DNA from: Dinoroseobacter sp.
GTDB lineage: Bacteria; Pseudomonadota; Alphaproteobacteria; Rhodobacterales; Rhodobacteraceae
Direction: 5' to 3'
Assembly (NCBI GenBank): GCA_017643385.1
Contig: JAEPNN010000010.1
Coordinates: 1 to 64,000, forward strand
Length of the DNA stretch: 64,000 nucleotides
In this document: piece after piece, positions 27,689-36,782 of the stretch
Numbering within the stretch: the stretch's first letter is position 1
Layout of the letters: each line of letters opens with the position of its first letter
Position numbers and translations under genes: made by a program
The notes under the pieces: model-generated
What the model was told of the DNA's origin: nothing
The model's input: only the letters and a program-made list of their open reading frames with translations
Database searches by the model: none

Positions 27689-27761
27689 CGTGGTGGGCGC
27701 AGTCGTCTGGTTTTCCTTCTCCAAAACACCTGCTAAGCCCGCCACGCGTGCCCGCGTTTTT
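27689..27761 (+). promoter_or_regulatory. Putative attenuator: antiterminator and terminator hairpins before cysS
   Basis: Downstream of the leader stop, CGTGGTGGGC (27689-27698) can pair with GCCCGCCACG (27737-27746) with one G-U pair, extended by GCAG (27699-27702) with CTGC (27730-27733). The 3' arm overlaps a small hairpin ACGCG (27744-27748), TGCC, CGCGT (27753-27757) followed by five T (27757-27761). The two folds exclude each other. A ribosome reaching the leader stop would cover the first arm and let the T-tailed hairpin form; one stalled at Cys or Ile codons would leave it free. The terminator stem is only five pairs. Confidence 0.55.
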
Positions 27762-27775
27762 ACAGGCTAGCCAAT

Positions 27776-29140
27776 ATGACCGAACTTAAACTCCACAACA
27801 CGCTGACCCGCCAGAAAGAGGTCTTTACGCCCATCGATGCATCGAATGTGCGGCTCTATCTCTGCGGACCAACGGTGTATGACCGCGCGCATATCGGCAA
27901 CGCGCGCCCGGTGATCGTATTTGATATATTATACCGGTTGTTGTGCAGAGTTTATGGCGAAAAAGCCGTAACTTACGTGCGAAATTTCACAGATGTAGAC
28001 GACAAGATCAATGCGCGCGCTGCCGAAACCGGACGCGAAATTCGCGATATCACCGAGGAAACCGTGGGCTGGTATCTTGAGGATATGGCCGCGCTTGGAA
28101 CGCTTTCGCCCAATCACATGCCACGGGCTACTGAATACATCGCCGAGATGATAGCGATGATCGGGAAACTGATCGAAGATGGCCACGCCTACGCTGCGGA
28201 AGGTCATGCGCTCTTCTCGGTCGACAGCTATGACGCCTACGGCAAGCTGTCGGGGCGATCCGTAGAGGACATGATCGCAGGGGCGCGGGTGGAAGTTGCA
28301 CCTTACAAGAAAAACCCGATGGATTTCGTTCTTTGGAAGCCCTCTGATGCCGATACACCGGGTTGGGACAGCCCCTGGGGGCGAGGTCGCCCGGGCTGGC
28401 ATATCGAGTGCTCGGCCATGTCCAAGGCGCTGTTGGGGGATACCTTCGACATTCATGCTGGCGGCAACGATCTGATGTTCCCGCATCATGAAAACGAGAT
28501 CGCGCAAAGCTGCTGCGCCAATCCCAAGGGCGGGTTCGCGAAGGTCTGGCTGCACAATGAGATGTTGCAGGTCGAGGGCAAGAAGATGTCCAAAAGCCTC
28601 GGCAACTTCTTCACCGTGCGTGATCTTCTGGATCAGGGTGTAGCCGGCGAGGTGATCCGCTTCGTGTTCCTGTCCACGCATTATCGCAAACCGATGGACT
28701 GGACCGAGGCCAAGCGGGCCGAAGCAGAAGCGACGTTGCGCAAGTGGCGGGGCTTGGCCAATGGCGTCACACCGGGCGATGTGTCGCCTTTGGTGATCAA
28801 TGCCCTTGCAGATGATTTGAATACTGCGGGTGCGCTGACCCACCTTCACGCCTTGTCAAAGGACGCGGGTCAGATCGAAACACTTGTGGGATCGGCCCAA
28901 ATGCTGGGACTTTTGACGGATGAAATGGGGGGATGGGACGAGGTTGCCGACCTCTCCGCCTTTTCGGACAAGTTGTCGGAAATCCGGCAAGAGGCCATGG
29001 TCACCAAAGATTTCAGCAGGGTGGATGCGTTGAAAACCGAACTGATCGCGGCTGGTCTTGATGTGCGCATGTCCAAAGCGGGTGTGGAACTCGTACCGAC
29101 ATCCAAATTCGATCCGTCTAAGCTGGAGGGTCTTTTATGA
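27776..29140 (+). CDS. cysS: Cysteinyl-tRNA synthetase
   Basis: Charges tRNA-Cys. 454 residues. The zinc ligand Cys30 lies in [13 protein letters not shown] at 39-42 is the HIGH-type motif; the WHIECSAM and [11 protein letters not shown] zinc site and KKMSKSLGN (near 270) are intact. First structural gene after the Cys/Ile leader; its stop overlaps cimA by four bases. Confidence 0.96.
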   Translation: MTELKLHNTLTRQKEVFTPIDASNVRLYLCGPTVYDRAHIGNARPVIVFDILYRLLCRVYGEKAVTYVRNFTDVDDKINARAAETGREIRDITEETVGWYLEDMAALGTLSPNHMPRATEYIAEMIAMIGKLIEDGHAYAAEGHALFSVDSYDAYGKLSGRSVEDMIAGARVEVAPYKKNPMDFVLWKPSDADTPGWDSPWGRGRPGWHIECSAMSKALLGDTFDIHAGGNDLMFPHHENEIAQSCCANPKGGFAKVWLHNEMLQVEGKKMSKSLGNFFTVRDLLDQGVAGEVIRFVFLSTHYRKPMDWTEAKRAEAEATLRKWRGLANGVTPGDVSPLVINALADDLNTAGALTHLHALSKDAGQIETLVGSAQMLGLLTDEMGGWDEVADLSAFSDKLSEIRQEAMVTKDFSRVDALKTELIAAGLDVRMSKAGVELVPTSKFDPSKLEGLL

Positions 29141-30771
29141 CCGAACGCCTCTGCCTTTTCGACACCACGTTGCGCGATGGCCAGCAGACGCAGGGCGTCC
29201 AGTTCTCCATGGACGAAAAGCACCAGATCGCCGCGGTTCTGGATGAACTGGGCCTTGATTACATCGAAGGCGGCTGGCCGGGCGCGAACCCCACCGACAG
29301 CGATTTTTTCAACAGCTGCCCCAGCTTTGCCAATGCCACGTTCACGGCCTTTGGGATGACCAAACGCGCCGGGATCTCGGCTGAAAACGATGATGTGCTT
29401 GCAGCCGTTCTGAACGCGAACACGCCTTCGGTCTGTCTGGTTGGCAAGACTCATGACTTTCACGTCAAAACAGCGCTTGGGATCGAGAACGCTGAAAACC
29501 TTGAGAATATCGAGAAATCAATCGCTCATCTGGTCGCCAGCAAACGCGAGGCGCTCTTTGATGCCGAGCATTTCTTCGATGGCTACAAATCTGACCCCGG
29601 ATACGCGATCGATTGTCTGCACGCGGCCCTCAACGCTGGCGCGCGCTGGGTGGTCCTGTGCGATACCAATGGCGGAACGCTTCCCGCTGAGATCAACAAG
29701 ATCACGAAAGCGGTCATCGCGTCTGGCATTCCGGGGGACCGGCTTGGCATTCACACCCATGACGATACGGGAAATGCGGTCGCCGCATCGCTTGCTGCGG
29801 TAGATGCAGGCGCACGGCAGATACAAGGCACGCTGAACGGATTGGGGGAACGCTGCGGCAATGCCAATCTGACCACGCTGATCCCGACACTGCTTCTGAA
29901 AGATCCGTATGCCAGCCAGTTCGAGATCGGCGTCACACATGAACGGCTCAAAACGCTGACCCGGGCAAGCCGCGTTCTCGACGATATCCTGAACCGCGTA
30001 CCTACGCGTTCAGCCCCTTACGTCGGGGCCAGTGCTTTTGCGCACAAGGCGGGGCTGCATGCCAGTGCGATCCTGAAAGACCCCACCACCTACGAGCACA
30101 TTCCGCCCGAGGCGGTCGGCAATGCCCGCATCATCCCGATGTCAAATCAGGCCGGGCAATCCAACCTGCGGCAGCGGTTGGCAGAGGCCGGTCTGGAGAT
30201 CCCCAAAAACGATCCGCGACTTGGGCTAATCCTTGATGAGGTCAAACAGCGCGAAGACAAGGGGTATTCCTTCGACAGCGCGCAAGCGAGTTTCGAGCTG
30301 ATTGCCCGCGATGTGCTTGGCATGACACCCAGCTTTTTTGAAGTGAAACGATACCGTGTCACCGTTGAACGCCGGAAAAATAAGTATAACCAAATGGTGA
30401 GCCTCTCCGAGGCCGTCGTGGTCATGAAAATTGGCGACGAAAAGAAACTTTCTGTCAGTGAATCCATGGATGACACGGGGAACGACAGCGGGCCAGTGAA
30501 TGCGCTTTCCCGCGCGCTCGCAAAGGATTTGGGCCCCTATACCCCCTATCTCGACGATATGCGCCTTGTGGATTTCAAAGTGCGGATCACCAATGGCGGG
30601 ACCGAGGCGGTGACGCGCGTTCTGATCGACAGCGAAGACGGGCAGGGGCGTCGCTGGTCCACTGTCGGGGTCAGTGCAAATATCGTCGATGCAAGTTTTG
30701 AAGCCCTTGTGGATGCCATCCGCTGGAAGTTGATCCGGGATGACGCGCCATCCCAAAGTGTCAGCACATGA
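29137..30771 (+). CDS. cimA: (R)-citramalate synthase
   Basis: Condenses pyruvate and acetyl-CoA to citramalate, opening a threonine-independent route to 2-oxobutyrate and isoleucine. 544 residues. DRE-TIM barrel start [19 protein letters not shown], metal-binding [15 protein letters not shown], catalytic-region [25 protein letters not shown], and a C-terminal LeuA-type regulatory domain (from about 400) where isoleucine usually inhibits. Overlaps cysS by ATGA and the next gene likewise. Isopropylmalate synthase-like alternatives are less likely because of the DGQQTQGV start and length. Confidence 0.92.
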   Translation: MTERLCLFDTTLRDGQQTQGVQFSMDEKHQIAAVLDELGLDYIEGGWPGANPTDSDFFNSCPSFANATFTAFGMTKRAGISAENDDVLAAVLNANTPSVCLVGKTHDFHVKTALGIENAENLENIEKSIAHLVASKREALFDAEHFFDGYKSDPGYAIDCLHAALNAGARWVVLCDTNGGTLPAEINKITKAVIASGIPGDRLGIHTHDDTGNAVAASLAAVDAGARQIQGTLNGLGERCGNANLTTLIPTLLLKDPYASQFEIGVTHERLKTLTRASRVLDDILNRVPTRSAPYVGASAFAHKAGLHASAILKDPTTYEHIPPEAVGNARIIPMSNQAGQSNLRQRLAEAGLEIPKNDPRLGLILDEVKQREDKGYSFDSAQASFELIARDVLGMTPSFFEVKRYRVTVERRKNKYNQMVSLSEAVVVMKIGDEKKLSVSESMDDTGNDSGPVNALSRALAKDLGPYTPYLDDMRLVDFKVRITNGGTEAVTRVLIDSEDGQGRRWSTVGVSANIVDASFEALVDAIRWKLIRDDAPSQSVST

Positions 30772-31493
30772 CACCCGAACACTGGGACGCATTCTTCCAG
30801 ATCCATTCGGATCTGCCGCGAGAAGGGCCCGGAGAAGATGCCGATGTGGCCTGGGCAACGCAGGTTGCAAAAGTCGGACAATCCGCGCGAATCGCTGATC
30901 TGGGCTGCGGGCCGGGTGGTGACATTGCCGCGCTCAGGCGCGCCGCGGCAGAGGGCTCTGTTTGGGCCTGCGATACCCATGAGCCCTTTGTCCAGCAGGC
31001 GCAGGCGCGATACGATCAGGATCCTGACGTGACCCTAGCGGTCGCCGACATGAGCGCGCCATTTGGTATGTTTGATTTCATCTGGTGCGCTGGTGCTGCC
31101 TATTTTCTCGGGATCAGCGCTGCACTTTCAACATGGCGGCAACATCTCTCACCCGGTGGGGTCATCGCGTTTTCCGAACCCTGTTATTTTACGGACACTC
31201 CCTCAGAGGCGGCGCGGACGTTTTGGGACGGTGAGGGTGTACCGCTGAGCACTGAAGCTGGGATTCGGGATCAGATCGCACGCGCCGGATATCAGACGCT
31301 GGCAATCCGAAACCTGTCTGATCAGGCTTGGGAAAATTACTACACACCTCTCGAAGCCCGTATTTCAGACCTGCGGTCTGAAGCATCGCCTCTTCTGGTT
31401 GAAATTATCAAAGATACCCGGAACGAGATGGATGCATGGCGGGCATGCAAAGACGAAACCGGTTATGTGCTCTGCGTGGTGCGCCCGAAATGA
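30768..31493 (+). CDS. Class I SAM-dependent methyltransferase
   Basis: 241 residues with the SAM motif IADLGCGPGGDIAAL near 43, then ACDTHEPFVQQA and FIWCAGAAYFLG. It resembles general small-molecule methyltransferases (UbiE/YcgJ-like); the substrate is unknown. Overlaps the end of cimA by four bases and the next gene by four, so it is part of the cysS operon. Confidence 0.85.
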   Translation: MTPEHWDAFFQIHSDLPREGPGEDADVAWATQVAKVGQSARIADLGCGPGGDIAALRRAAAEGSVWACDTHEPFVQQAQARYDQDPDVTLAVADMSAPFGMFDFIWCAGAAYFLGISAALSTWRQHLSPGGVIAFSEPCYFTDTPSEAARTFWDGEGVPLSTEAGIRDQIARAGYQTLAIRNLSDQAWENYYTPLEARISDLRSEASPLLVEIIKDTRNEMDAWRACKDETGYVLCVVRPK

Positions 31494-32266
31494 GTGATCC
31501 GATCCAAGCCTGCGCCGAGATTGTCGCAAAAGGCGATCCAGACCGGTTCAAAGCCACGATGGCCGCGCCTCTTGAGGCCCGTACCAGGCTGCTCCCGCTT
31601 TATGCGCTCAATCTGGAGATTGCCCGCGCACCGTGGCTGACCGAAGAGCCAATGATCGCGGAAATGCGCCTGCAGTTTTGGCGCGATACCGTCGAAGAGG
31701 CTGCGCTGGGCAAGCCCGCACGGGCCCATGAAGTTGCGCAGCCGCTCGCCGCCCTGATCCAGACCTGTAAGCTTCCAGTTGATGTTCTGGATGCCATGAT
31801 CGCGGCAAGGCGTTGGGATATATACAAAAACGCGCATGAGGATACGCAGGCGTTTGAGGCCTATCTCGATGATACAGGGGGCGGGCTGATGTGGTGCGCT
31901 GCTATTGCGCTCGGCGCAGCACCTATGATGGAAGACCCCGTCCGGAAAATGGGGCAGGCAACGGCACTGGCAGGGCTTTTCCAGGCGGTTCCGGATCTCG
32001 AAGCCCGAGGGCGGGTTCCTCTGGTAGATGGTCGGCCACAAGCTGTTGCGGATCTCGCAAGGGACGGTCTGACGCGTATTCAGGCCGCCCGGTCCGCGCG
32101 TCTTCCAAAATCCCTTTGGCCAGCCCTTTGGGCCGGTGCGCATGCTGCGACAACTCTGAAACAGGTTGCTCAAGATCCGATGCGTGTGGCCAATGCTACG
32201 CTGATGCAAAGCGATCTCCGCAAATCACTGCGTCTGCTTCGCTTTGGGACGCTTGGCGGTTACTGA
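31490..32266 (+). CDS. Squalene/phytoene synthase family protein
   Basis: About 258 residues, start by ATGA overlap at 31490 (MSDPIQA). Pfam-like SQS_PSY features: LLPLYALNLEIARAP, MIAEMRLQFWRDTVEEA, and WDIYKNAHEDTQAFEAYLDD. The aspartate-rich substrate motifs of true prenyl synthases are poorly kept, so it looks more like the NDUFAF6-type group (complex I assembly in mitochondria) common in alphaproteobacteria. No carotenoid or hopanoid genes are nearby. The product is not assigned. Confidence 0.78.
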   Translation: MSDPIQACAEIVAKGDPDRFKATMAAPLEARTRLLPLYALNLEIARAPWLTEEPMIAEMRLQFWRDTVEEAALGKPARAHEVAQPLAALIQTCKLPVDVLDAMIAARRWDIYKNAHEDTQAFEAYLDDTGGGLMWCAAIALGAAPMMEDPVRKMGQATALAGLFQAVPDLEARGRVPLVDGRPQAVADLARDGLTRIQAARSARLPKSLWPALWAGAHAATTLKQVAQDPMRVANATLMQSDLRKSLRLLRFGTLGGY

Positions 32267-33492
32267 CCCACTTCGCGCGGGCGCAGGACGAACCAGATCA
32301 ACGCGCCCCCTGCCAGGGTCAGAAACGGCACCATGGCCATGTTGACCGAACTCCAACCGGTCACCACGTCGGGTCCGGAATTGATTAAACCGCCCGACGC
32401 CAGCGACGCTATGGTCACGAAGCCAAAGACGATCAGGTCATTCATTCCCTGGACAACGCCTTTTTCTTCCGGGCGCGTATTTGCAGCCAACAAGCTGGTT
32501 GCCCCGATGAAGCCGAAGTTCCAGCCGATGCCCAACAAGACCAGCGCTCCGAAGAAGTTCCAAAGCTCAACCCCTGCCATGGCCATACCGCCCGCTGCGG
32601 CCAATGCGATCAATCCCACCCCCACGACCTTTCCAGCGCCAAACCGCGCGATCAGATGGCCGGTGAAGAAGGACGGTGCAAACATCGCAAGCACATGGGC
32701 CGAGACGATGTCGGCTGCATTATTGGTGGTAAATCCACACCCTACAACCGCAAGAGGGGTCGAGGTCATGACAAGGTTCATCAGCGCATAGGCGACCATC
32801 GCACATATGACTGCGACCAAAATCCCCGGTTCCTTCAAAATCTCCAGCCGCGGCCGCACAGGCCGATCCTGGGCAGAACGTTGAGGAGGTGCAGGGATGT
32901 CCAGCAGGAAGAATACGATCATCCCGATCGCATTGATCGCCACGACCGCAAGATACGTGCCAAGGAATGGGACAACGAAGAGGTCAGTTGTCACCTTTAC
33001 CAGTTGCGGACCAACGAGCGCAGAAATCAGCCCGCCAGCCATCACATAGGAAATGGCCTTGGGCCGGAATGCGTCGGAGGCCGTATCTGCAGCCGCAAAT
33101 CGGTAGAACCCTTGCGCGCTCATGTAGATACCCGTCAGATAGCTGCCCAGCAGAAACAAGGGAAAGCTGCTGGTTGCCAACCCGACGCCACCGATGACTG
33201 CGCCAAGTGCACCGCCGAACGCGCCGATCAGGAAACCTGCCCGCCGGCCCTTGCGTTGCATCAACGCCGACAGCCAGGGCGCGGTCGTCATCGATCCAAA
33301 CACGATCAGCGAGATCGGCAATGTCGCAAGCAATGGCGTTGGTGCGATCATCTGACCCGCCAATCCGCCGATTACGAATATCATCGGCATCTGGCTTCCC
33401 AGAAAAGCCTGCGCAGCCACAAGGACAATGACGTTGCGCTTCGCGGTTCTGTCGTCGACGGGCTGGGAAAGGGGGGTGTCACTTGCACTCAT
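32260..33492 (-). CDS. Major facilitator superfamily transporter
   Basis: 410 residues with about 12 hydrophobic segments and an MFS-like loop (QRKGRRAGFLIGAFGG) between segments 2 and 3. The substrate is unknown. Its last seven bases overlap the end of the convergent preceding gene. No regulator is adjacent. Confidence 0.85.
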   Translation of the reverse strand: MSASDTPLSQPVDDRTAKRNVIVLVAAQAFLGSQMPMIFVIGGLAGQMIAPTPLLATLPISLIVFGSMTTAPWLSALMQRKGRRAGFLIGAFGGALGAVIGGVGLATSSFPLFLLGSYLTGIYMSAQGFYRFAAADTASDAFRPKAISYVMAGGLISALVGPQLVKVTTDLFVVPFLGTYLAVVAINAIGMIVFFLLDIPAPPQRSAQDRPVRPRLEILKEPGILVAVICAMVAYALMNLVMTSTPLAVVGCGFTTNNAADIVSAHVLAMFAPSFFTGHLIARFGAGKVVGVGLIALAAAGGMAMAGVELWNFFGALVLLGIGWNFGFIGATSLLAANTRPEEKGVVQGMNDLIVFGFVTIASLASGGLINSGPDVVTGWSSVNMAMVPFLTLAGGALIWFVLRPREVGQ

Positions 33493-33570
33493 GACTACGC
33501 CATTATCGCGGAACGGGCCGGGAGGGAAAGCGCTCTTTTCGCCAAGGCATTCACATCATAGGGTGCGCCC

Positions 33571-34203
33571 ATGTCAGTGGGTCGGATCATCACATCAGAG
33601 GCTTGTGTTGCAGAGGGCGCCGCCTGGCTTTCTGCACGGGAGGTTCGTTTTACAGACGCGCTCAAACAGACAGGCGCGCTGCCGCTTCGGCTCAAACCTG
33701 ACGGCTTTGAAACCTTGCTTAGCGCGATTGTCAGCCAACAAGTCAGTGTGGCTTCTGCCAACGCCATTTTCGGGCGCCTCAAGGCTGCGAGGCTTACAGG
33801 TCCGCGCAAGGTGATGTGGGCCAGTGAAGATGAATTAAGGGCCTGTGGCTTAAGTCGGCAAAAAATACGATATGCCAAAGCCTTGGCGGAAGCGCGCATC
33901 GACTACAAAATATTGCGCGTCACTCCGACAGAAGAAGTTGTCGAAACCCTGATCGAGGTGCCGGGTATCGGGCGCTGGACAGCTGAAATATACGCGATGT
34001 TCAGCCTTGGCAGGGCGGATGTCTTTGCCCCTGCTGATCTGGCGCTTCAGGAAAGCGCGCGTTTGCTTTTTGATCTGGACGATCGACCGAAGGAAAAAGC
34101 GCTTCGGGACATGGCCGAGACCTGGTCTCCATGGCGCAGTGTGGCAGCACGACTGCTCTGGGCTTATTATCACGTTGAGAAAAACCGAGAAGGAATACGA
34201 TGA
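33571..34203 (+). CDS. alkA: DNA-3-methyladenine glycosylase II (AlkA type)
   Basis: Base-excision repair glycosylase. 210 residues: LLSAIVSQQVSVASANAIF near 50, the helix-hairpin-helix LIEVPGIGRWTAEIYAMFSL (127-146) and the GPD-type Asp156 in VFAPADLALQ. Short form lacking the enteric N-terminal domain. Overlaps the following esterase by four bases. Confidence 0.88.
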   Translation: MSVGRIITSEACVAEGAAWLSAREVRFTDALKQTGALPLRLKPDGFETLLSAIVSQQVSVASANAIFGRLKAARLTGPRKVMWASEDELRACGLSRQKIRYAKALAEARIDYKILRVTPTEEVVETLIEVPGIGRWTAEIYAMFSLGRADVFAPADLALQESARLLFDLDDRPKEKALRDMAETWSPWRSVAARLLWAYYHVEKNREGIR

Positions 34204-34868
34204 CACGGATACTCGACAGCGCGCGCAAGGGCGCTCCACAAGGCAGCGCAAAGCGTCTCGTCGTCTTTCTGCATGGATATGGGGCAGATGGGGCTGATTT
34301 ACTGGGCTTGGCCGACCCGCTTGGGCCACACCTGCCGGACACGGCATTTGTAGCGCCCAATGCGCCAGAGCGCTGCATTGGAAATCCGTATGGATATCAA
34401 TGGTTTCCCATCCCCTGGATAGATGGATCTTCGCAGGAAGAGGCCGACGCTGGCATGCAAGCCGCAGCAGGGGATTTGAATGCCTATCTTGATGCGGTCA
34501 TGGACGAAGAGGGGGTTGATGCCGCCAACACCATTTTGGTTGGGTTCTCACAGGGCACAATGATGTCTCTGCATGTGGCCCCGCGTCGTGATGTTTCATT
34601 TGCGGGCGTCGTTGGGTTTTCAGGTCGGTTGCTGACGCCGGAAACGCTTGAGGATGAGGTCCGGCAGAAGCCTCCCATTTTGCTGATCCACGGGGATGCC
34701 GACGAAGTCGTACCTGTCTCGTCGCTTCCGGATGCGGGCAACGCCTTGACGGCCGCAGGCTTTGAAGTCTTTGCGCATATTTCAAAGGGCACCGGTCACG
34801 GGATCGCGCCAGACGGGTTGCAGGTGGCGCTCGCCTTCATACGGGATCGTTTCGGTCTCGACGACTAG
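34200..34868 (+). CDS. Alpha/beta-hydrolase, phospholipase/carboxylesterase family
   Basis: 222 residues. Catalytic triad visible: Ser117 in LVGFSQGTMM, Asp in LIHGDADEVVP, His in KGTGHGIAPDG; the oxyanion region is FLHGYGADGAD. Resembles small esterases of the Est/LYPLA type. Coupled to the glycosylase gene by an ATGA overlap, with no evident biochemical tie. Confidence 0.9.
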   Translation: MTRILDSARKGAPQGSAKRLVVFLHGYGADGADLLGLADPLGPHLPDTAFVAPNAPERCIGNPYGYQWFPIPWIDGSSQEEADAGMQAAAGDLNAYLDAVMDEEGVDAANTILVGFSQGTMMSLHVAPRRDVSFAGVVGFSGRLLTPETLEDEVRQKPPILLIHGDADEVVPVSSLPDAGNALTAAGFEVFAHISKGTGHGIAPDGLQVALAFIRDRFGLDD

Positions 34869-35048
34869 TCACGTTTTGCGGGTACATATCGCCGGATAGT
34901 TGCAAATACATGCTATCGCATGTGATATGCCCACGATTTATTGGGTTGCTTGGTGAATGACGCCAGATATAGTGGTCTTGCAGTTGGGGCGGGTACCCCC
35001 CGCTCTGCTGCCAGTACGCGGGCAGGCAGGGGCGAGGCAGGACAACTC

Positions 35049-35633
35049 ATGGACGGAGATTTCAGATCAAATTTTGTCCGGGACCCAGTTGGGCTATCGC
35101 AACATCCTGCCCTGGTTCTCAACGCTGACTATCGCCCGCTTTCCTACTATCCCTTGTCTTTGTGGCCGTGGCAGGAAGCCGTAAAAGCCGCGTTTCTCGA
35201 GCGTGTCACAATCCTTGCCGAATATGACCGTGTTGTGCGCAGTCCAACGATGGAAATTGCAATTCCGTCGGTGGTGGTTCTGAAGGACTATGTGAAACCG
35301 CAGAAACGGGTCGCCTTCACGCGCTTCAACCTGTTTTTGCGTGACGAGTTTCGCTGTCAGTATTGCGGCAGCAAAAGCGATCTGACCTTTGATCACGTGG
35401 TGCCCCGCGCGCGGGGCGGGGTAACGAGTTGGGAAAACGTCGTTGCGGCCTGCTCCCCATGCAACCTGCGCAAGGGCTCCAAGCTTTTGCAGAACACGGG
35501 CCTGAAATTGCGCAAAGCGCCTGTTCAACCGGGTGCAGAACAATTGCGCAATGTGGGTCGGAAGTTCCCGCCAAATTACTTGCACGAAAGCTGGATGGAT
35601 TTCCTGTATTGGGATGCAGAGCTCAAAGCTTGA
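35049..35633 (+). CDS. HNH endonuclease domain protein
   Basis: About 194 residues, start at ATG 35049 with AGGA seven bases upstream; the open frame before it has no homology. The N-terminal region (PALVLNADYRPLSYYPLSLW) and the HNH zinc motif (Cys103, Cys106, DHVVPR with His116, Cys135, Cys138) match a widespread bacterial HNH family with a conserved stand-alone gene. No methylase or restriction partner is adjacent, so a repair or housekeeping role is more plausible than restriction. Confidence 0.88.
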   Translation: MDGDFRSNFVRDPVGLSQHPALVLNADYRPLSYYPLSLWPWQEAVKAAFLERVTILAEYDRVVRSPTMEIAIPSVVVLKDYVKPQKRVAFTRFNLFLRDEFRCQYCGSKSDLTFDHVVPRARGGVTSWENVVAACSPCNLRKGSKLLQNTGLKLRKAPVQPGAEQLRNVGRKFPPNYLHESWMDFLYWDAELKA

Positions 35634-35636
35634 TCA

Positions 35637-36587
35637 TCAGGCCGAGCAGCTTGCCCCGCCCAAAACGCAGAACTTCGCGCAATGCGGATGGTTCAGCGCA
35701 ACTTCACCTTCCGCGTCTTCAAGCGATGATCCCATCTCGAATTCCGGCGAATAGGGCAACAGCGTACAGGCCAGTACGGCAGGCTTTTCTGCGCCTTTGC
35801 GTTTGACCACCATGCGGGACGACGAACACATCACCTCGTCTGGTGACTTGTTTAAGATGCCCCAGCAAGCCGTTGTGATCTCAGGAACATCTACCGTTTC
35901 ATCCATTTCCGGAAACAGTACTGTCTGCCCGGGGTGGGTCGCGTCAATATCAAAGGTCTCTTTGGCATAGAGGTCTGCATAACCCTTGCGCGAGGCCGCA
36001 TCGCTTTCGCCCCAGACCGTACGACCGGCGACTGTCATCTGGATGCCCGCGTCCCGCAACCACCGCATCCCCTGAAGCGTTTTTTCAAAGCTGCCTGTCC
36101 CGCGTTCTTCGTCATGCAGTTTCTCCGACCAGTGATCGACGCTGATCCGAAGGGTCAGTTTCCGACCGTACTCCGCATTCAAGCGCTCAAGCCCTGCGCG
36201 CATCGTTTTGCGCATCATCGGACGCATGGCGTTGGTCAAAACCAACAGATCATATCCGCGCTTCAGCCCCGCTTCGATGATGTCGATGATCTCGGGGTTC
36301 ATGAAGGGCTCGCCGCCTGTCAGCCCGATCTCGCGCACATTCCAAGCGCGATCTTCCAACTGATCAAGATAATCTTCAACTTCTGCCAACGTGATATAGA
36401 CCAGCCGATCATTGCTGGGGCTCGACGCAATATAGCAGTTGAGGCACTCGATATTGCACAAGGTTCCGGTGTTGAACCAAAGCGTTTCTGGGTTGGTCAA
36501 AGCCACTTTCGCACGTGCTTCGCCTTTCGCGGTCACGTCGGGATCAGAGAACTTTTCTGTGGATTTGCTGTATCCAATGTCTTTCAT
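35637..36587 (-). CDS. Radical SAM protein with Cys-rich C-terminus
   Basis: 316 residues. The radical SAM cluster motif CNIECLNCYI gives C44-x3-C48-x2-C51, followed by EIGLTGGEPFMNPEII and the SVDHWSEKLHDEERG strand. The C-terminus carries more cysteines (TACWG, VMCSSSR, LACTLLPY, HCAKFCVLGGASCSA) as in proteins with an auxiliary cluster. The substrate is unknown; no precursor peptide was found nearby. Convergent with the HNH gene with only three bases between stops. Confidence 0.85.
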   Translation of the reverse strand: MKDIGYSKSTEKFSDPDVTAKGEARAKVALTNPETLWFNTGTLCNIECLNCYIASSPSNDRLVYITLAEVEDYLDQLEDRAWNVREIGLTGGEPFMNPEIIDIIEAGLKRGYDLLVLTNAMRPMMRKTMRAGLERLNAEYGRKLTLRISVDHWSEKLHDEERGTGSFEKTLQGMRWLRDAGIQMTVAGRTVWGESDAASRKGYADLYAKETFDIDATHPGQTVLFPEMDETVDVPEITTACWGILNKSPDEVMCSSSRMVVKRKGAEKPAVLACTLLPYSPEFEMGSSLEDAEGEVALNHPHCAKFCVLGGASCSA

Positions 36588-36747
36588 AATCGTGCCTTTG
36601 GTGCATAGTCCGGGAAAAGGCCTAGCGGGTCTTTATCGGAATAAAAAGGCAACCGGCACGCCCTAACGCAGTCGTGACTGATTTTTGTGCGCGAACAAAC
36701 GCGCTTGAACACTGGACTTGCGGCTTTGACCGGCGTAATGCAGGGCT

Positions 36748-36761
36748 CGTTAGCGCTAACG
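36748..36761. promoter_or_regulatory. Palindromic operator upstream of zwf
   Basis: CGTTAGCGCTAACG is a perfect 14-bp palindrome 21 bp before the zwf start. It shape-matches LacI/GalR-type operators (central CG). A possible -35 TTGACC (36726-36731) with 17-bp spacing puts the -10 at 36749-36754 inside the palindrome, so binding would repress. No regulator for it is encoded beside it. Confidence 0.55.
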
Positions 36762-36782
36762 GGCTTGATAAAGGACCATGCT

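Noticed and set aside
27929-28849. 306-codon minus-strand frame opposite cysS
   Set aside because: Antisense shadow in high-GC coding DNA; composition is atypical and no motif is seen.
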